From positions 1 through 64,000 of the forward strand of contig NAVB01000080.1 in the NCBI GenBank assembly GCA_002179805.1: a stretch of DNA of 64,000 nucleotides, in the 5' to 3' direction. Of the stretch, positions 22,862 through 34,345 are shown in pieces. Source of the stretch: Acanthamoeba lenticulata (taxonomy: Eukaryota > Discosea > Longamoebia > Acanthamoebidae). A model generated the notes under the pieces. It did no database searches and was not told the DNA's origin. It worked only from the letters and a program-made list of their open reading frames with translations. Within the stretch, counting starts at the first letter, position 1. Each line of letters begins with the position of its first letter. The position numbers and the translations under genes are program-made.

Positions 22862-25231
22862 ATGCATGGTACGAGCCACACCGCGCGGGGCCGACGAGGG
22901 CGTCTGTTCGTCCTCTTCGGCTTCATGGTCCTCGTGGTGGTGGGCTTCGGTTTTGTCCTAAACGCTCGCCACGCGTCGCGTTTCTCGCCTGGGCCCGAGA
23001 TCCCCGTCTATGAAGGCGACGACATGCGTGAGGGCCTCATAGACGATGTAGTGGAGGACGATGAACGTGCCATCGAAGAAGAGGAAGAAGATGACGAACC
23101 CAAGCTCCCTGACATGCCACAAGAGGTCAAAGTTAAGCCGTCGCCGCAGCCTCGCGTGGTTGACCACAGCAGCCACAACCACGCGCCAGGGTGGGACAAG
23201 GCACCCAACACGACCATCGGCTTCTTGGAGCGCTATGTGGAGGGCGTTGGAGGCGGCGCCGAGTGCGAGGACGACTATGGCCTGAACTACATCCGTCGCT
23301 GGCAGAGCTACGGCAAGGCCTTCTGCGTCCCATCTTCTGCGGATCTCGACGCCCCGTTGCCACCGCTGACCACAACGTGGCAATCATCATCTTCCGCTAC
23401 CGATTTTCGGCTCGACACGCGGATTCGGTGCCACTCGCTGGTCCCCTCTCATCAGACGCCTGAGCCTCAAACCATTTGCCTTGCCGAGAACGTGGCCGTG
23501 GACTTTGCACGCATTAGTGTGAAGATGTGCGTCGGCAACGGTTGCCACAACGACTTTTACGATGGGGAGAAGACCGTCTTCTTCCAGCCAGGCATCGTTC
23601 GTGGCCGCTGCCTCCCCGTTCCTTCGGCCCAAGGCGACTGGAACACGCACACGCTCGTCAAGACCGTTGGCAACTGGCTCGTCCGTGGGTGGGAGAACCT
23701 TAACGACAAGCCCAACGTGGTACGTGACGACCTCGAGACTGTCGCCCCCCCCCCCGCAGCAACCACAAAGGTGCTACTTGAAGAGGTGAAAGACAAAGGG
23801 TCTCACCATTAGCGCAGGCCAAAGAGCTCGAGACGCGTGTCTGCACAAAGGAGAACACGGTGGATCACTTCGTCTACTTTGTCTCGCGCTACGACGTACC
23901 CGCCTCCTTCTTTTTCTTCTTCTTTTTTCAAGCCTAAAGCGTGGTATGGCCAACGACGAACCATGGTGTATGCTCGAGCAGACGACGAACCTGTACCACG
24001 CGTCGGAGGACTGGATTCATGCGTTCCAGGCTTTCTCAGTGCTCGAAGTCCCGCTCGAACGGTCGCAAGTGGTCATCGCCGACGGCCTCGTGTACGTTCA
24101 TCATCCTCTCTTCCCCGCCGATCAATCAAGATTGAGCTCATACCATCGTGAAACGTTCATGGTGCGTGGGGGGATGGGGGCGTATGTCAGCCCGGGGCCG
24201 TTCCTGGACGTGTGGAAAGAGCTGTTCTCGCGGAACCACCCGGTCCTCCACCTGGCTGACCTCCAAAAGGCCGGCCAGACCACTTGCTACAACTACATGG
24301 TACGCGTCTCCGCTTTCATTTCTTACGTGTACCTCCTTCGCTTCGGTTTGATCTTGCACCGCAACTGATGCGGAGGAAATCTGCCGCTGAACAGGGCGTC
24401 AACGTGTTTGCGGCGATCTCGCCGCTGTGCAAGCGGCTGGGCATGACGACGCCGTGCTCCAACTCCACCCTTCTTCGCGGGTTCCGCGACTTTGCCCTGT
24501 CGGCATACAAGGTCAAGTACCTCCTCCCGCCGGTACGCGCCTCCTCTTCCTCGTTCGTCGTCCTTCTTCTTCTCTTTGATGATGGCGATGACATGAAAGC
24601 TGATGATAACAATGTATTGCACGATGAGCAGAAGGACAAGCTCACGATCACCATCATCCAACGCAAGAACTACGCGCGAGCTTCGGCCGGTCCCGTGCAG
24701 CACATCAGCCGCCAGATCCAAAACCACGAGGAGCTGGTCAAGATGACGAAGGACCTTTTCCCCGAGGCCACCGTGCGCCTCCCCCCCAATGCCTCGCTTG
24801 TGTCGTGCTCAAGTAGCTAATGAGGCGCACACGTACAACAGGTGCAATCGGTCGACTTTGCGTCGCTGACGTTCCGGGAGCAGCTCAAGCTGATCCGAAC
24901 GACGGACATCCTGATGGGCGCGCATGGCGCGGCGCTCACTCACATGATGTTCCTCCCCACCACGTCAGCCGTCATCGAGTTTTGGATCGACGACCGGTTC
25001 GTGCTCCTTCCTTTTCTTCTTCCCTCCCTTTGTGTTGTGCCTGACGCGCGCTTGTCGGGGGATGGCAGATACGGCAACTACCACTATGTCAACATGGCCA
25101 AGTGGCTCGACTTGACCATGTTCGTTGAACACCAGTCCAATCCGCTCAACCTCGACGACACACGAGCCCACTTGCTGGAGGCCAGCAAGAAAGTTGCCCT
25201 CGCCAAGGAGCAGCGACGCTACGATCATTAG
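22862..25231 (+). CDS. GT61-family (DUF563) glycosyltransferase, type II membrane protein
   Basis: Probable Golgi/ER glycosyltransferase of the EOGT/POMGNT2/plant-xylosyltransferase class. The ATG at 22862 is followed by a short basic cytosolic tail, then a signal anchor (LFVLFGFMVLVVVGFGFVL). An acidic stem follows (ERAIEEEEEDDEPK) and then the lumenal catalytic domain. The family hallmark near the end is MGAHGAALTHMMFLP followed by VIEFW; an upstream block is ITIIQRKNYAR. Cysteine pairs fit a secreted domain. About six introns. It ends QRRYDH at 25231. Donor and acceptor specificity cannot be read from the sequence. Confidence 0.82.
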
Positions 25232-25580
25232 TGGAGGTAGAGAGGAGAGAAGGATCAGCTCTTCCACCCACCGCTGTGGCGCGAGCAACAATGCGGTATC
25301 AGGAAAACCTGTTTTTGACTTGTACGAAGTGCGCCGTAGTGTTGCCCGGACAGCCAGCACAGAAGCTGTGGGACAGTGTCGTCATTGATGGCCATGCCAT
25401 GGACACCTGATCGCCTCCCGTCGGCTTGAAATTTTGGGCTTTTTCCCTGTCAACAAGCTGCGCAATTCGTGCACATAAACAAGCATGATGCAAACCAAAT
25501 CGAAGATATGACGCCACCAATGCTCACGATCAGCAGCTGGCTAGCTCGCCCTGACTTTCTTATTTTATCTCCGCCTGCTG
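25232..25580. other. Intergenic interval GT61 / HhH-GPD
   Basis: About 350 nt between tandem plus-strand genes. Mixed composition; no conserved motif, RNA structure or TATA element is visible. It presumably holds the 3' end of GT61 and the promoter of the DNA-repair gene. Confidence 0.4.
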
Positions 25581-27461
25581 ATGCGCATTGCGCTTCCTGC
25601 CTATCTGCGACGACAACACACGCATTGCTCATCATCAGCCGTCCTTAGTCTGCAGAAGCATTTCTCTTCTTTCGGCTGCCCACAACCTCAACCGACACCC
25701 TCCAGCTATTCTCTTGTAGTCCCAAAGTTTTTGCTTGCGCGACGTAGTGCGATGGACAGCGACGAGTCGAAGGAACAAGCGACCGTGAAGGCAAACACAC
25801 GAGATGCCGACGTCGCCGGCGGGCGCACGGAGGAGCAGCTTGAGTCCTTCTACCGCCAAGTGCATCGCAAGCTGGCAGCTCACTACCCCGGCATCTGGCT
25901 TCTAGACAAAGGCAAAAAGGCAAAGCCGAAGGACGAGGAGCTCAGCGAGGCCGAGGAGCAGCAAGAGCTGGAAAAAGAGGAAGAGGAAATGGATCAAGTG
26001 GAAAAACTGGTAAAGCTAGAGAAAGAGGAACAAGTCGCAAAGGACGCACCAGATGAAGCGGAGGAAGAACCAGCCTCTCCACCAAGGCGACGCAATCCTG
26101 ACCGGGCCAAGCGAGCCAAGCTCGAGATCAAGCTCGAGGACGAGCAAGATGCAGCCAAGGCGTCTGGACTCGACCCCGCGAAGCTGGCCAGCGCCCTCGC
26201 TAAGGACACCAAGACCAACGTATGCGGAGGGCAGAAGACCGTCCTCGCCAGCCTCATCAGCACCGTGCTCTCACAGAACACCACCGACCGCAACTCGTCG
26301 GCCGCCTGGGCCAACCTCCAGCGCGCCTACAAAGGTGCACCTCCATCCTTGCTCAGGTGCCATCTCGTGCTACGCACGGCCTGACACGCGTGCCGCTCCT
26401 TCTCTGCAGACAACTGGGAGCGCGTGCGCACGGCCAAGCCGTCCGAGCTGGTCGATGTGATCCGGACAGGAGGGCTCGCACAGTACGCTAGCCACATTTT
26501 TTTCTTATTATTTTATAATTCTTTTTATTAGTTTTTAATGTTTTTATTTGTTATTTATTTACCCTCGACGCGCAGGCGCAAGGGAGGTATCATTCAAGGC
26601 TTGCTGAACCAACTGTACAAAGAGCGAGACGGCGAGCTGTCCTTGGAGCACCTGCGCGAGATGTCCACGGAAGAGGCCAAGCAGGAGCTGACCAAGTACA
26701 AGGGCATCGGCCCCAAGACCGCGTCGTGCGTCCTCATGTTCAACATGAAGCGCGCCGACTTCCCCGTCGACACACACGTACACCGAGTCTCCACTCGCCT
26801 CGGTACACTTCTCCTTTTCCTCCTCCTGAAGAAGAAGAAGATGATCTGACCATGGCCATCATCGTCAACATCATGATGCACGTCGCGTAGGTTTTGTTCG
26901 CGGCACGACCCGAGAGCAGACATACGCCTTCATGAATGCCACAATGCCCGACGAGATCAAGCGCGACATGCACGTCCTTCTCATTCGGCACGGCAAGCAG
27001 GTACACCTACATCTTCATCGTCATCTTCATCGTCAGCTTCTTTACTCTTCTCCCTTTTCATCGCGTCCTCGCTCACGTTGTTTCCGTACAAAAACGCGTC
27101 GCAGATCTGCAAGGCGCGCTCGCCCAAGTGCGGGGAGTGCTTCCTGCGCGACGACTGCCGCTATGGCCAAACGCTGAAGAAGGAAGCGGAGCTTCTCAAG
27201 GAGAGCGCCCAATTGGCCGCTGCTGATGATGATGAAGATGAAGCGGGAGAGGAGGAAGAGGAGGAAGAAGAAAAGGGGGAGACTGTTGTCCCGCTGCGCA
27301 CGAGGAAGTCGACGCGGGCCAAGAGGCGGAAGTCCGCGCCAACGTCATCGAGTGGGCGGGCCCACACGCAACGGCGAGCTGCCAAGCGGCGGAGAAGCGA
27401 AGGCGCGCATTCTTCGAAGGAGGAGGACATCGCCGTCGACATCGAGGATGCCCTCGGCTAG
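25581..27461 (+). CDS. HhH-GPD DNA glycosylase/AP lyase with 4Fe-4S motif (endonuclease III-like)
   Basis: Base-excision repair enzyme. The helix-hairpin-helix is KYKGIGPKTASCVLMF, whose lysine is the expected Schiff-base residue; the catalytic aspartate is in FPVDTHVHRVS. A cluster motif C-X6-C-X2-C-X5-C (CKARSPKCGECFLRDDC) is complete. The protein has a long acidic/Lys-rich N-terminal region and a basic nuclear-signal-like C-terminus (RRAAKRRRS). Translation can begin at ATG 25581 or at ATG 25752 (MDSDESKEQ). The 57 residues between them contain no acidic residue and several Arg, so they look like a mitochondrial presequence. Four introns. Substrate (oxidised pyrimidine versus others) is not resolved. 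Confidence 0.85.
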
Positions 27462-27588
27462 GCGGACCCCTCCAGGCCTACACGAGGACCTTGACGTTAC
27501 GTTGTTGAAGCAGCGAGGCAATCTCCGACACGCAGCTTTTCTCAAATAAAAATCGCCAACCAGAGCGCACCCCGCAAGTGTGCCGAAG

Positions 27589-30330
27589 ATGAAGATGGCC
27601 TCAGGTCCTCCTTTCGATGGGGCGCACCCCAGGGAAAAGGCCCCGCTGCCTTACAGCTCCTCCTTTCGTACCGCGGCTCTCGACGAGCGCACCTACAAAG
27701 AAGAGGCGAAGCTGCGCCTGTTGGCCCGGCGCTACCAGCAGTCGCCCCTGCGCTTCGTCAACAAAGATGAAGAGCACTCGGATCACGAACTTGTACGTCA
27801 AGCGCCACCCAATTAAAAGTGTTTCTTTCACGTGTCGCCCCCGTCGAGCTCGTCGCTCACCCCTCGTGGTGGTTGATGGATGCAAAAAGGCTACTGCGAG
27901 TATCGGAGCAAGAAGTACTTGCAGCACGCGTTGCGGCACAAGCACGCGGAGCAACAGCAGATGGAGGACTGGGAGAAGAGCCACATGGACCTGCGCGTCG
28001 CGGGCCTCCTCTTGGGCGACGACCACCACCAGCAAGAGGCCCTCGACGGCGTGGCCGACCAGGCCAGCGTGAGGGCGCTCCTGCGGGAGCGCGAGCGGAA
28101 GAAGAAGGAGCGCGCGGCGGCCCTCGCGGCGAGGCGCAAGTCATGCGACGTCGGAGCTCCGTACAAGCAGTCGAGCGAGGCCGGCGGGACCATTCGCGAC
28201 CTGCTCGAGCGCCGGAGGGAGCAGAAGAGAGCGGCCAAGAGCAAGCAGTCGTCCCTCGATGCCGCGTTGGACGCCAAGGCCGCCGATGGCTCTGCGTTCA
28301 ACTCGGCTCGCCTGCCGAGCCTTGACGAAGAGGCCGAGGAGTGGGAGTGGCGCGAGGCAGAGTCGCTCCAGTCCACGTCTTCCCGTTCCCCCGACACGAC
28401 AACGACGACAACATCGACATCGACAACGACGGGCGGGATCGGGCAACTGTTTGAGAAAATGAAGAAACGCAGCCGAGGAAAGGCCAACTCGAGCGATGGC
28501 GACGCGTCGCCAGACTCGGCCGACTGCGCCATCGGCCAACCAAACCCGGCGAGCTTCAAGAAGATGAACAACCCGATCGAGACCAAGGACGCCCTCCTCC
28601 GGCGGCTCATGAGCGAGCGAAAGCAACTGCGGGACTTGTCGGGCTCGCCGAGCATGACCGGCGGCGGCAGCGGCAGCAGACGTCGCCTCATCCTCGACGT
28701 CGTCGGTACGTGGCCTCGCGCCTGTGCGCTGCCGCCCGCGAAAAGGGACTCACCGCTCTGCGGCGCCATCCCCGCTGTAGTGGTCGAGGCCTGGGATTTG
28801 CCGATGCTTGACGGGGGTCGGGGCCTGGCGCCGTTCTGCTCCGTTCGCATGCACGGAACAGACCACCACGTCGAGACCGCTCGCGGCGCCCTGAGCGACC
28901 CCCGGTGGAACCAGGACCTCACCTTGTACGTCCTCCCTTCGCGTTTCTTTCTTTTTCGCTCTTTGGATACCAACTGCTCATTTCCTGGTGGTGGTTCAGC
29001 ATCTACGATGAGGGCGACGGTCTTAACGCCAGCCTCTTGGTCGCGGTCTACAACGCCGGCGGCTCGCGGGCGTCTCGCAGCAAGCCCACGCTCCTCGGGG
29101 CCGTCTCCATCAACCCCGAGCAGCTGGTCGTACGTGATCCTTCCCCTCGATCTGCACTCACGAGGGGCAGGGGCGATGAGCGAACTCACACACGCGCACG
29201 CGCACACGCACGCGCACACGCACAGAGGGGCCAAATGGTGGACCTGTGGGTGGATCTGCGCGATCCCAATAGCCCCTCGTCGTGGCCGTGGGACCGCGCC
29301 CTCGAGGAGCTCGCCTTTCTGCCGGCGGCCCCGACCACCTCGTACGGCTTCATCCACCTCAAGTTCCACAAGACGGCCAAGCGCGACGTACACTTCCTCC
29401 TTCTTGTCGTCGTCCTCGTCGTCCTGCTTCCCGTTCTTTTCGCTCTGGATCTCACCGCCCCCGCCACGATCCACAGCTCGGGCTCCTCTCGTTCTACGGG
29501 CCTCCGCTGAACGCGATCCCGCTGCGGGTGGACGTGGGCGACATCGTCCTCTTCTCCGACAAGAAGGAGCTGGCCAAGCAGTGCATCCAGATCGCCACCA
29601 GCAGCAAGGTACGTCGTCTCCTCCCTCCTTCCGCCGCCCTCGACGTCACGCGGCTCTCGAGCGCTCACTTGTGGGCCACAAATGCTCTGTTCAGTGGGAC
29701 CACATGGGCATGATCGTGCGGATGCGCGGCGCCAAGAGCCTCCTCCTGCTCGAGTCCACCCTCGATGGCGTCGCCGTGTTCCACGTCAACGAGCGGCTCG
29801 ACTTCTACCGGACGACCTGCGCCCTCGGTTCGTCAGAAGCTTCGGTCGAAAGGAGGCGCGCCTGCTTACGGGCGCACGCGCTCCTTTTCTTGCAGGCATC
29901 CGACGGCTGCAGCTCCAGCGGACGGCGGAGATGACGACGGCCATGCTCGACTTTGTGGACAAGGTGGTGGGCAAGCCCTACAACAAGAACTTTGTCGAGC
30001 TCGTCCGGGGCAAGTGGGGCAAGAACCACCAGGAAAACGTTCATGTCTCCTCCCCCCCCCACTCGTTCTCGTCGTCTTTGTCGACTCCTGGGCGCTCACC
30101 CGTGATGACGATGATGACGATGACGACCACAACAACAGGTGCGGTCGTACTTTTGCTCGCAGCTGGTGGCGGCCGCCTACCAGCAGATGGGCCTGCTGTC
30201 GCCCTCAGTCCCCTCGACCAACTTCTACCCGGCACACTGGGAGGGCGGCCGCAAGCGCCTGCGGCTCCTCAATGGCGCGCGCCTCTCGGCCATCCACACG
30301 ATCCCGCCCAAGTGCTGCCCCGACCTCTAA
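27589..30330 (+). CDS. C2 domain plus permuted papain-fold (NlpC/P60-, LRAT-like) protein
   Basis: Unnamed protein with a charged, helical N-terminal half (Lys/Arg/Glu-rich, EKMKKRSRGK). A C2-like domain follows (IPAVVVEAWDLPML, FCSVRMHGTDHHVETA, DPRWNQDL). The C-terminal part fits the circularly permuted NlpC/P60 fold: VGDIVLFS, a histidine in WDHMGMIVRM, LLLESTLDG, GKPYNKNF and the cysteine-bearing helix SYFCSQLVAAAYQQMG. His first and Cys later is the permuted order. The start ATG at 27589 (MKMASGPP) is the first in frame, and the protein ends PKCCPDL. About seven introns. A lipid- or thioester-directed hydrolase/acyltransferase at membranes is a reasonable guess. Confidence 0.7.
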
Positions 30331-30626
30331 GCCCTCTGTTTCCTCCTCCTCCTCCTCTCCCTTTACCACAACCTCCTCCAGCCTGCCCTGATCAAGCCCT
30401 TCGTCTGCTTTGGCCGCAAGTCCTCGGTTTTGGGGGCAAAAGCACACCGCCCCCGAGTAGCCAAAAGAAGACCCCAAGAGAGGCGGCAAAGGAGGGGACA
30501 CGTGGCCTCAAACGGACCGTTGCGCCAGTTTGCAGGTGAAACTCAAGAAGAGCAAGACGAAGACGAAGAACAACAACAACAGCAAGAGCAAGAAGAAGAA
30601 GAGCAAGCAGAAGCTGCAAGCATAAA

Positions 30627-32970
30627 ATGGATGGCTTTCTGACGAAGCAGGGTGGCGCCATCAAGACCTGGAAGCGCCGGTGGTGCGTCCTCAACACCGA
30701 CAACAACACCCTCTACTACTACCTTAAGCGCGTGCGCTCCCCATCCTCCTCCCCCAACACCATGGCGCCTCCCTCCTCTGCGCTTACGGCAGACGTGTGG
30801 CCACGGTGCCCCCCCCCGGGGGGGGGGCTCGCGGCTCATCTCGGCTCAGCTCATCTCGGCCCGGCTCGGCGGGACTGACGCCTCTTCTGTTGTTGTTGTT
30901 TTTGCTGTTGTCCAAGACAGAACGGGGAGCTCAAGGGCAAGATCCCGCTGTTCAACGTGGAGGAGATCAAGCCCATCACCCTCAAGAAGAAGCTCGCCTT
31001 CTGCTTCGAGGTGCAGACCCCGCACCGCTACTACCACATGGCCGCCGACACCGGCCACGAGGTCCGCTCCCCTTCCCCCTCCCCCCTTTGCTCCCTTCTC
31101 CTCCGCCTTCTCCTCGGAGCCGCTCCCGTGCCAAAGACCCTCACCCCCGCCCGCCACAGATGCGGCAGTGGATCGACGCCCTCTCTGCCGCGCGCGACAA
31201 GGTACACAAGCACATGCGTGCGCGTGCGCGTTGGCCTGTGGGTGCGTGGCAAGACGCCTGCTGACGCCGTGTGCTGTCGCTTGCGCGCAGGCCAAGGCGC
31301 GCCTGGCCGGTAACAGCACAAACAACAGCAACAACAACAACGGCGGCGGCGCTGCCGACGGCGGCAAGGCCGAGCAGTCCATGTCCTTGTCCTCCTCGTC
31401 GTCGTCATCATCATCGCAAAAGATCAAGGTCAACGACTTTGACCTCATCTCCGTCATCGGCCGCGGCTCCTATGGCAAGGTCCGTCCGCCCCCGCACGAA
31501 AGCCCGCATATTTGAAATAGCTGAGCTGAGCTGATGTCATGGTACACAATACACACGCGCAGGTGCTGAAGGTGAAGCACAAGGCCAGCGGCAAGGTCTA
31601 CGCCATGAAGATCCTCAACAAGCAGATGATGACCGACCCGCAGGAGCTGGAACACACCCAGAACGAGCGGGCGATCCTGATCAAGCTCGGCTCGCCCTTC
31701 CTCGTCCGCCTCCACTACGCCTTCCAGACGCCCGACCGCCTCTACTTTGTGATGGACTACATCAACGGCGGCGAGCTGTTCCACCACCTCCAGAAGGTGA
31801 AGCGCTTCGACGTGGCCCGCGTGCGCTTCTACGCCGCCGAGATTGCGCTGGGCCTCGAGTACCTCCACGCCCACGACATCATCTACCGCGTACGCTTTGG
31901 TTTATTAATATTATTTTTTAAAATCTTATCATTATCGTTTTTAGTTTTTGTTTTGTTTTTACTTTTAATTATTTTATTTGAATTTCTTTATATCAAGTCT
32001 TGTGCCCTCGATCGCTATTCTCATGACGCACGCACGTACGTGCATGCGCGCTTGAGCAGGACCTCAAGCCCGAGAATCTGCTGCTCACGAACGAGGGCCA
32101 CATCTGCATGACGGACTTTGGCATCTCGAAGGAGGGCCTCGCGTGCCGGACCTTCTGCGGCACCCCCGAGTACTTGGGTGCGCCGTCCCCATTTGATGCC
32201 GTCCTCCTCTGATGTTCATAATTATTTAACACTATTTTTTATTTATTTATTAATTAATTTTTTAATAATTTTGTGGTGCGTGCGTAGCTCCGGAGGTACT
32301 GCAGGGAATCCAGTACGGCAAGGCCATCGACTACTGGAGCCTGGGCACCCTCATCTACGAGATGCTCCTCGGCCTCGTGCGTGCCTCCCCCATTTTATTC
32401 TACTTTTTTACTTTTAATTATAATTTTAGTAATTATTTGAGCCTCACAGCACTCATTTTTGGCATATTTTCTTCCATTAGCCGCCGTTCTACTGCGAAGA
32501 CGTGCAGCTGATGTACGAGAAGATCATGAAGACCAAGCTCGTGCAGAACCCCAAGAAGCCCATCGACCCGGTCGCCTTCAACCTGCTCGAACAGGTGTGC
32601 CACTCCCCTCCCCGTGTGGAATGTGTGGAATGCCAACGCGTTGTTGCCTTCACGGCAGTTGCTTGAGCGGGACCCGTCCAAGCGGCTGGCCGACCCGGCC
32701 AAGCTCAAGGCGCACCCGTTCTTCGAGGGCGTCGATTGGGACAAGATGGCCCAAAGGGAGGTTCCCCCGCCCTACGTCCCGCCCGTGGTCGGCGACCTGG
32801 AGACGGACGTGATGATCGCCGACGACTTCCGCAACCAGCCCATCCACACCCCGACCCAGACCGACGCGGGCGGCCTCGCGGCCCTGCCCGCCGCGAGCAA
32901 CCTCGTCGGGTTCACCTACGTGGGCGAGAGCGACCTCGCCGCGGCCCAGGGGTCGAGCAACCTCCTCTAG
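30627..32970 (+). CDS. AKT/PKB-like AGC kinase (PH domain plus Ser/Thr kinase)
   Basis: Phosphoinositide-linked kinase. The N-terminal PH domain begins at the ATG itself ([20 protein letters not shown]) and ends near [11 protein letters not shown]. An Asn/Ser-rich linker leads to the kinase domain: glycine loop GRGSYGKV, lysine in YAMKIL, catalytic loop YRDLKPEN, DFGIS, activation loop [13 protein letters not shown]. The C-terminal AGC tail has a turn-motif region (HTPTQTD) and a hydrophobic motif LVGFTYVGE, in which the first Phe of F-x-x-F-S/T-Y is replaced by Leu. About seven introns. The gene ends GSSNLL at 32970. Orthology to Dictyostelium PkbA-type kinases is inferred. Confidence 0.9.
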
Positions 32971-33145
32971 AGAGCGAGACCGCGGTCATGTGTAGAGCTT
33001 CTATGTGGCGGTGATCATCGTCAACTTCTCTCGCTGCCGAGTGGCTGATCTCGGCCAGCAAATTAAAGCGACTCCCAAACCCAGCCCCTTCCCCCTTGGC
33101 TGTTGCTCGGAATTTCGCGGCTAACCCGGTCAGTCCTTGGCGCCC

Positions 33146-33180
33146 ATTGGCCCGTACTGTGGTCTTCCGCTTCTTTTAAA
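33146..33180 (+). promoter_or_regulatory. Inverted CCAAT box and TATA-like element
   Basis: ATTGG (inverted CCAAT) at 33146-33150 is followed by CTTTTAAAG across 33173-33181. This TATA-like element lies about 85 nt before the ATG at 33264. The spacing suits a strong Pol II promoter for the secreted 8-Cys protein. This is the clearest core promoter in the window. Confidence 0.5.
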
Positions 33181-33263
33181 GGTCCTGCGAACACGCCCCA
33201 TTCATCACTACGCCATACACACTCCACTTCCGCCATCCGACCTCCTCCAGACGAAATAACACC

Positions 33264-34166
33264 ATGGCTGTTCACCGGGCGATGCTTCTTGTGGCCGCGT
33301 GCCTGATGGCGATTCTGGCGATGACGAGCGCCCAAAGCTCTTGCGGCGGTGGTTTCTTCGCCGACGCCAATGGCTGCTGTCCCTCGCTCCTCAACGGACT
33401 TGCCTACTTCCCGGACTCGCAGGGCTGCTACCCAGTTGCCCTTGCCTCGGGCGTGTTCTACGCTGACGAGAACGGTTGCTACCCGAACGCTAACGTACGT
33501 CTTGTCCCTTGCTCTTGCTCTCTGAATCAGTCTCTGATGGTCATCGTCTGGGTGATGACAGGGAACCTATCTCGCCAACGGCGCCAACTGCACCGACTTG
33601 TGCGAGGCTCAGTGCTTCAACTCCACGCAGGGCCTGAACGAAACGACTCCGTCCCCTACGCCCATCGTTGGCACCCCGGCTCCCTCGCCTTCCGCTTCGG
33701 CCTCTCCTTCCGCCTCCCCGTCGGCCTCTCCTTCGGCCGCCGCTTCGCCCTCGGCCTCGCCTTCTGCGTCCCCGTCGGCATCTGCCTCGCCCTCGGCCAG
33801 CCCGTCGGCGTCTGCCAGCCCGTCAGCCTCTGCCTCCCCCATCCCGTCGCCCGCCGTGACCGGTCCCTGCAACCTGACGGGCATCTGGCCCGACGCCACC
33901 GGCTGCTGCCCGGTTCAGCTCAACGGCGCCTCTTTCTACCGCGACGCAAGCGGTTGCTATCCCATCATCACCACCGTGGGCATCCTGTACGCCGACACCA
34001 ACGGCTGCTACCCCAACGCCAACGTACGTCTTTCAGATTCTACGTCTACTTGCGGACCAAGACACCACTGATACTGACAACCGTTCACTCGCTTCAGGGC
34101 GTGTACCTCGCTGGCCAGGAGTGCCCGGCCACCCAGAAGTGCTCGGTCGAGTGCTTGAGCCAGTGA
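33264..34166 (+). CDS. Secreted protein with two 8-Cys modules and Ser/Pro spacer (Leo-type cyst-wall-lectin-like)
   Basis: Small secreted protein. The signal peptide is residues 1-23 (MLLVAACLMAILAMTSA then cleavage near Q). Module 1 and module 2 are clear homologues of about 65 residues with eight cysteines each. Shared elements are ANGCCPSLLNG / ATGCCPVQLNG, QGCYP / SGCYP and YADENGCYPNANG / YADTNGCYPNANG. They are separated by a Ser-Pro-Ala repeat of about 50 residues (SPSASPSA units). Three exons; each module is cut by an intron right after YPNAN, supporting module duplication. Two 8-Cys domains with a low-complexity spacer match the published description of Acanthamoeba Leo cyst-wall lectins. 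That identification is from knowledge of the layout, not alignment. Confidence 0.7.
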   Translation: MAVHRAMLLVAACLMAILAMTSAQSSCGGGFFADANGCCPSLLNGLAYFPDSQGCYPVALASGVFYADENGCYPNANVRLVPCSCSLNQSLMVIVWVMTGNLSRQRRQLHRLVRGSVLQLHAGPERNDSVPYAHRWHPGSLAFRFGLSFRLPVGLSFGRRFALGLAFCVPVGICLALGQPVGVCQPVSLCLPHPVARRDRSLQPDGHLARRHRLLPGSAQRRLFLPRRKRLLSHHHHRGHPVRRHQRLLPQRQRTSFRFYVYLRTKTPLILTTVHSLQGVYLAGQECPATQKCSVECLSQ

Positions 34167-34345
34167 GTTGTTCAGCTCGACGTCTATCCAGCCCCTAACC
34201 CCCGTGCGAGTGCCGGTCGGGTCTCTCCTCTTCCTCATTCCAATATCTACTCGTGCCCGCGATTGCGCACACTCCCAACTCTCATGCGCTATGATCATAA
34301 TACACACATGATTTTACTCTCGTTCCAAAAAGACACATCCAAAGT

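Noticed and set aside
30792..31030. Arg/Pro/Ser-rich long frames across AKT introns and exons
   Set aside because: These are shadow frames of the PH-domain exons and GC-rich introns; the PH domain is read in another frame with matching splice sites.
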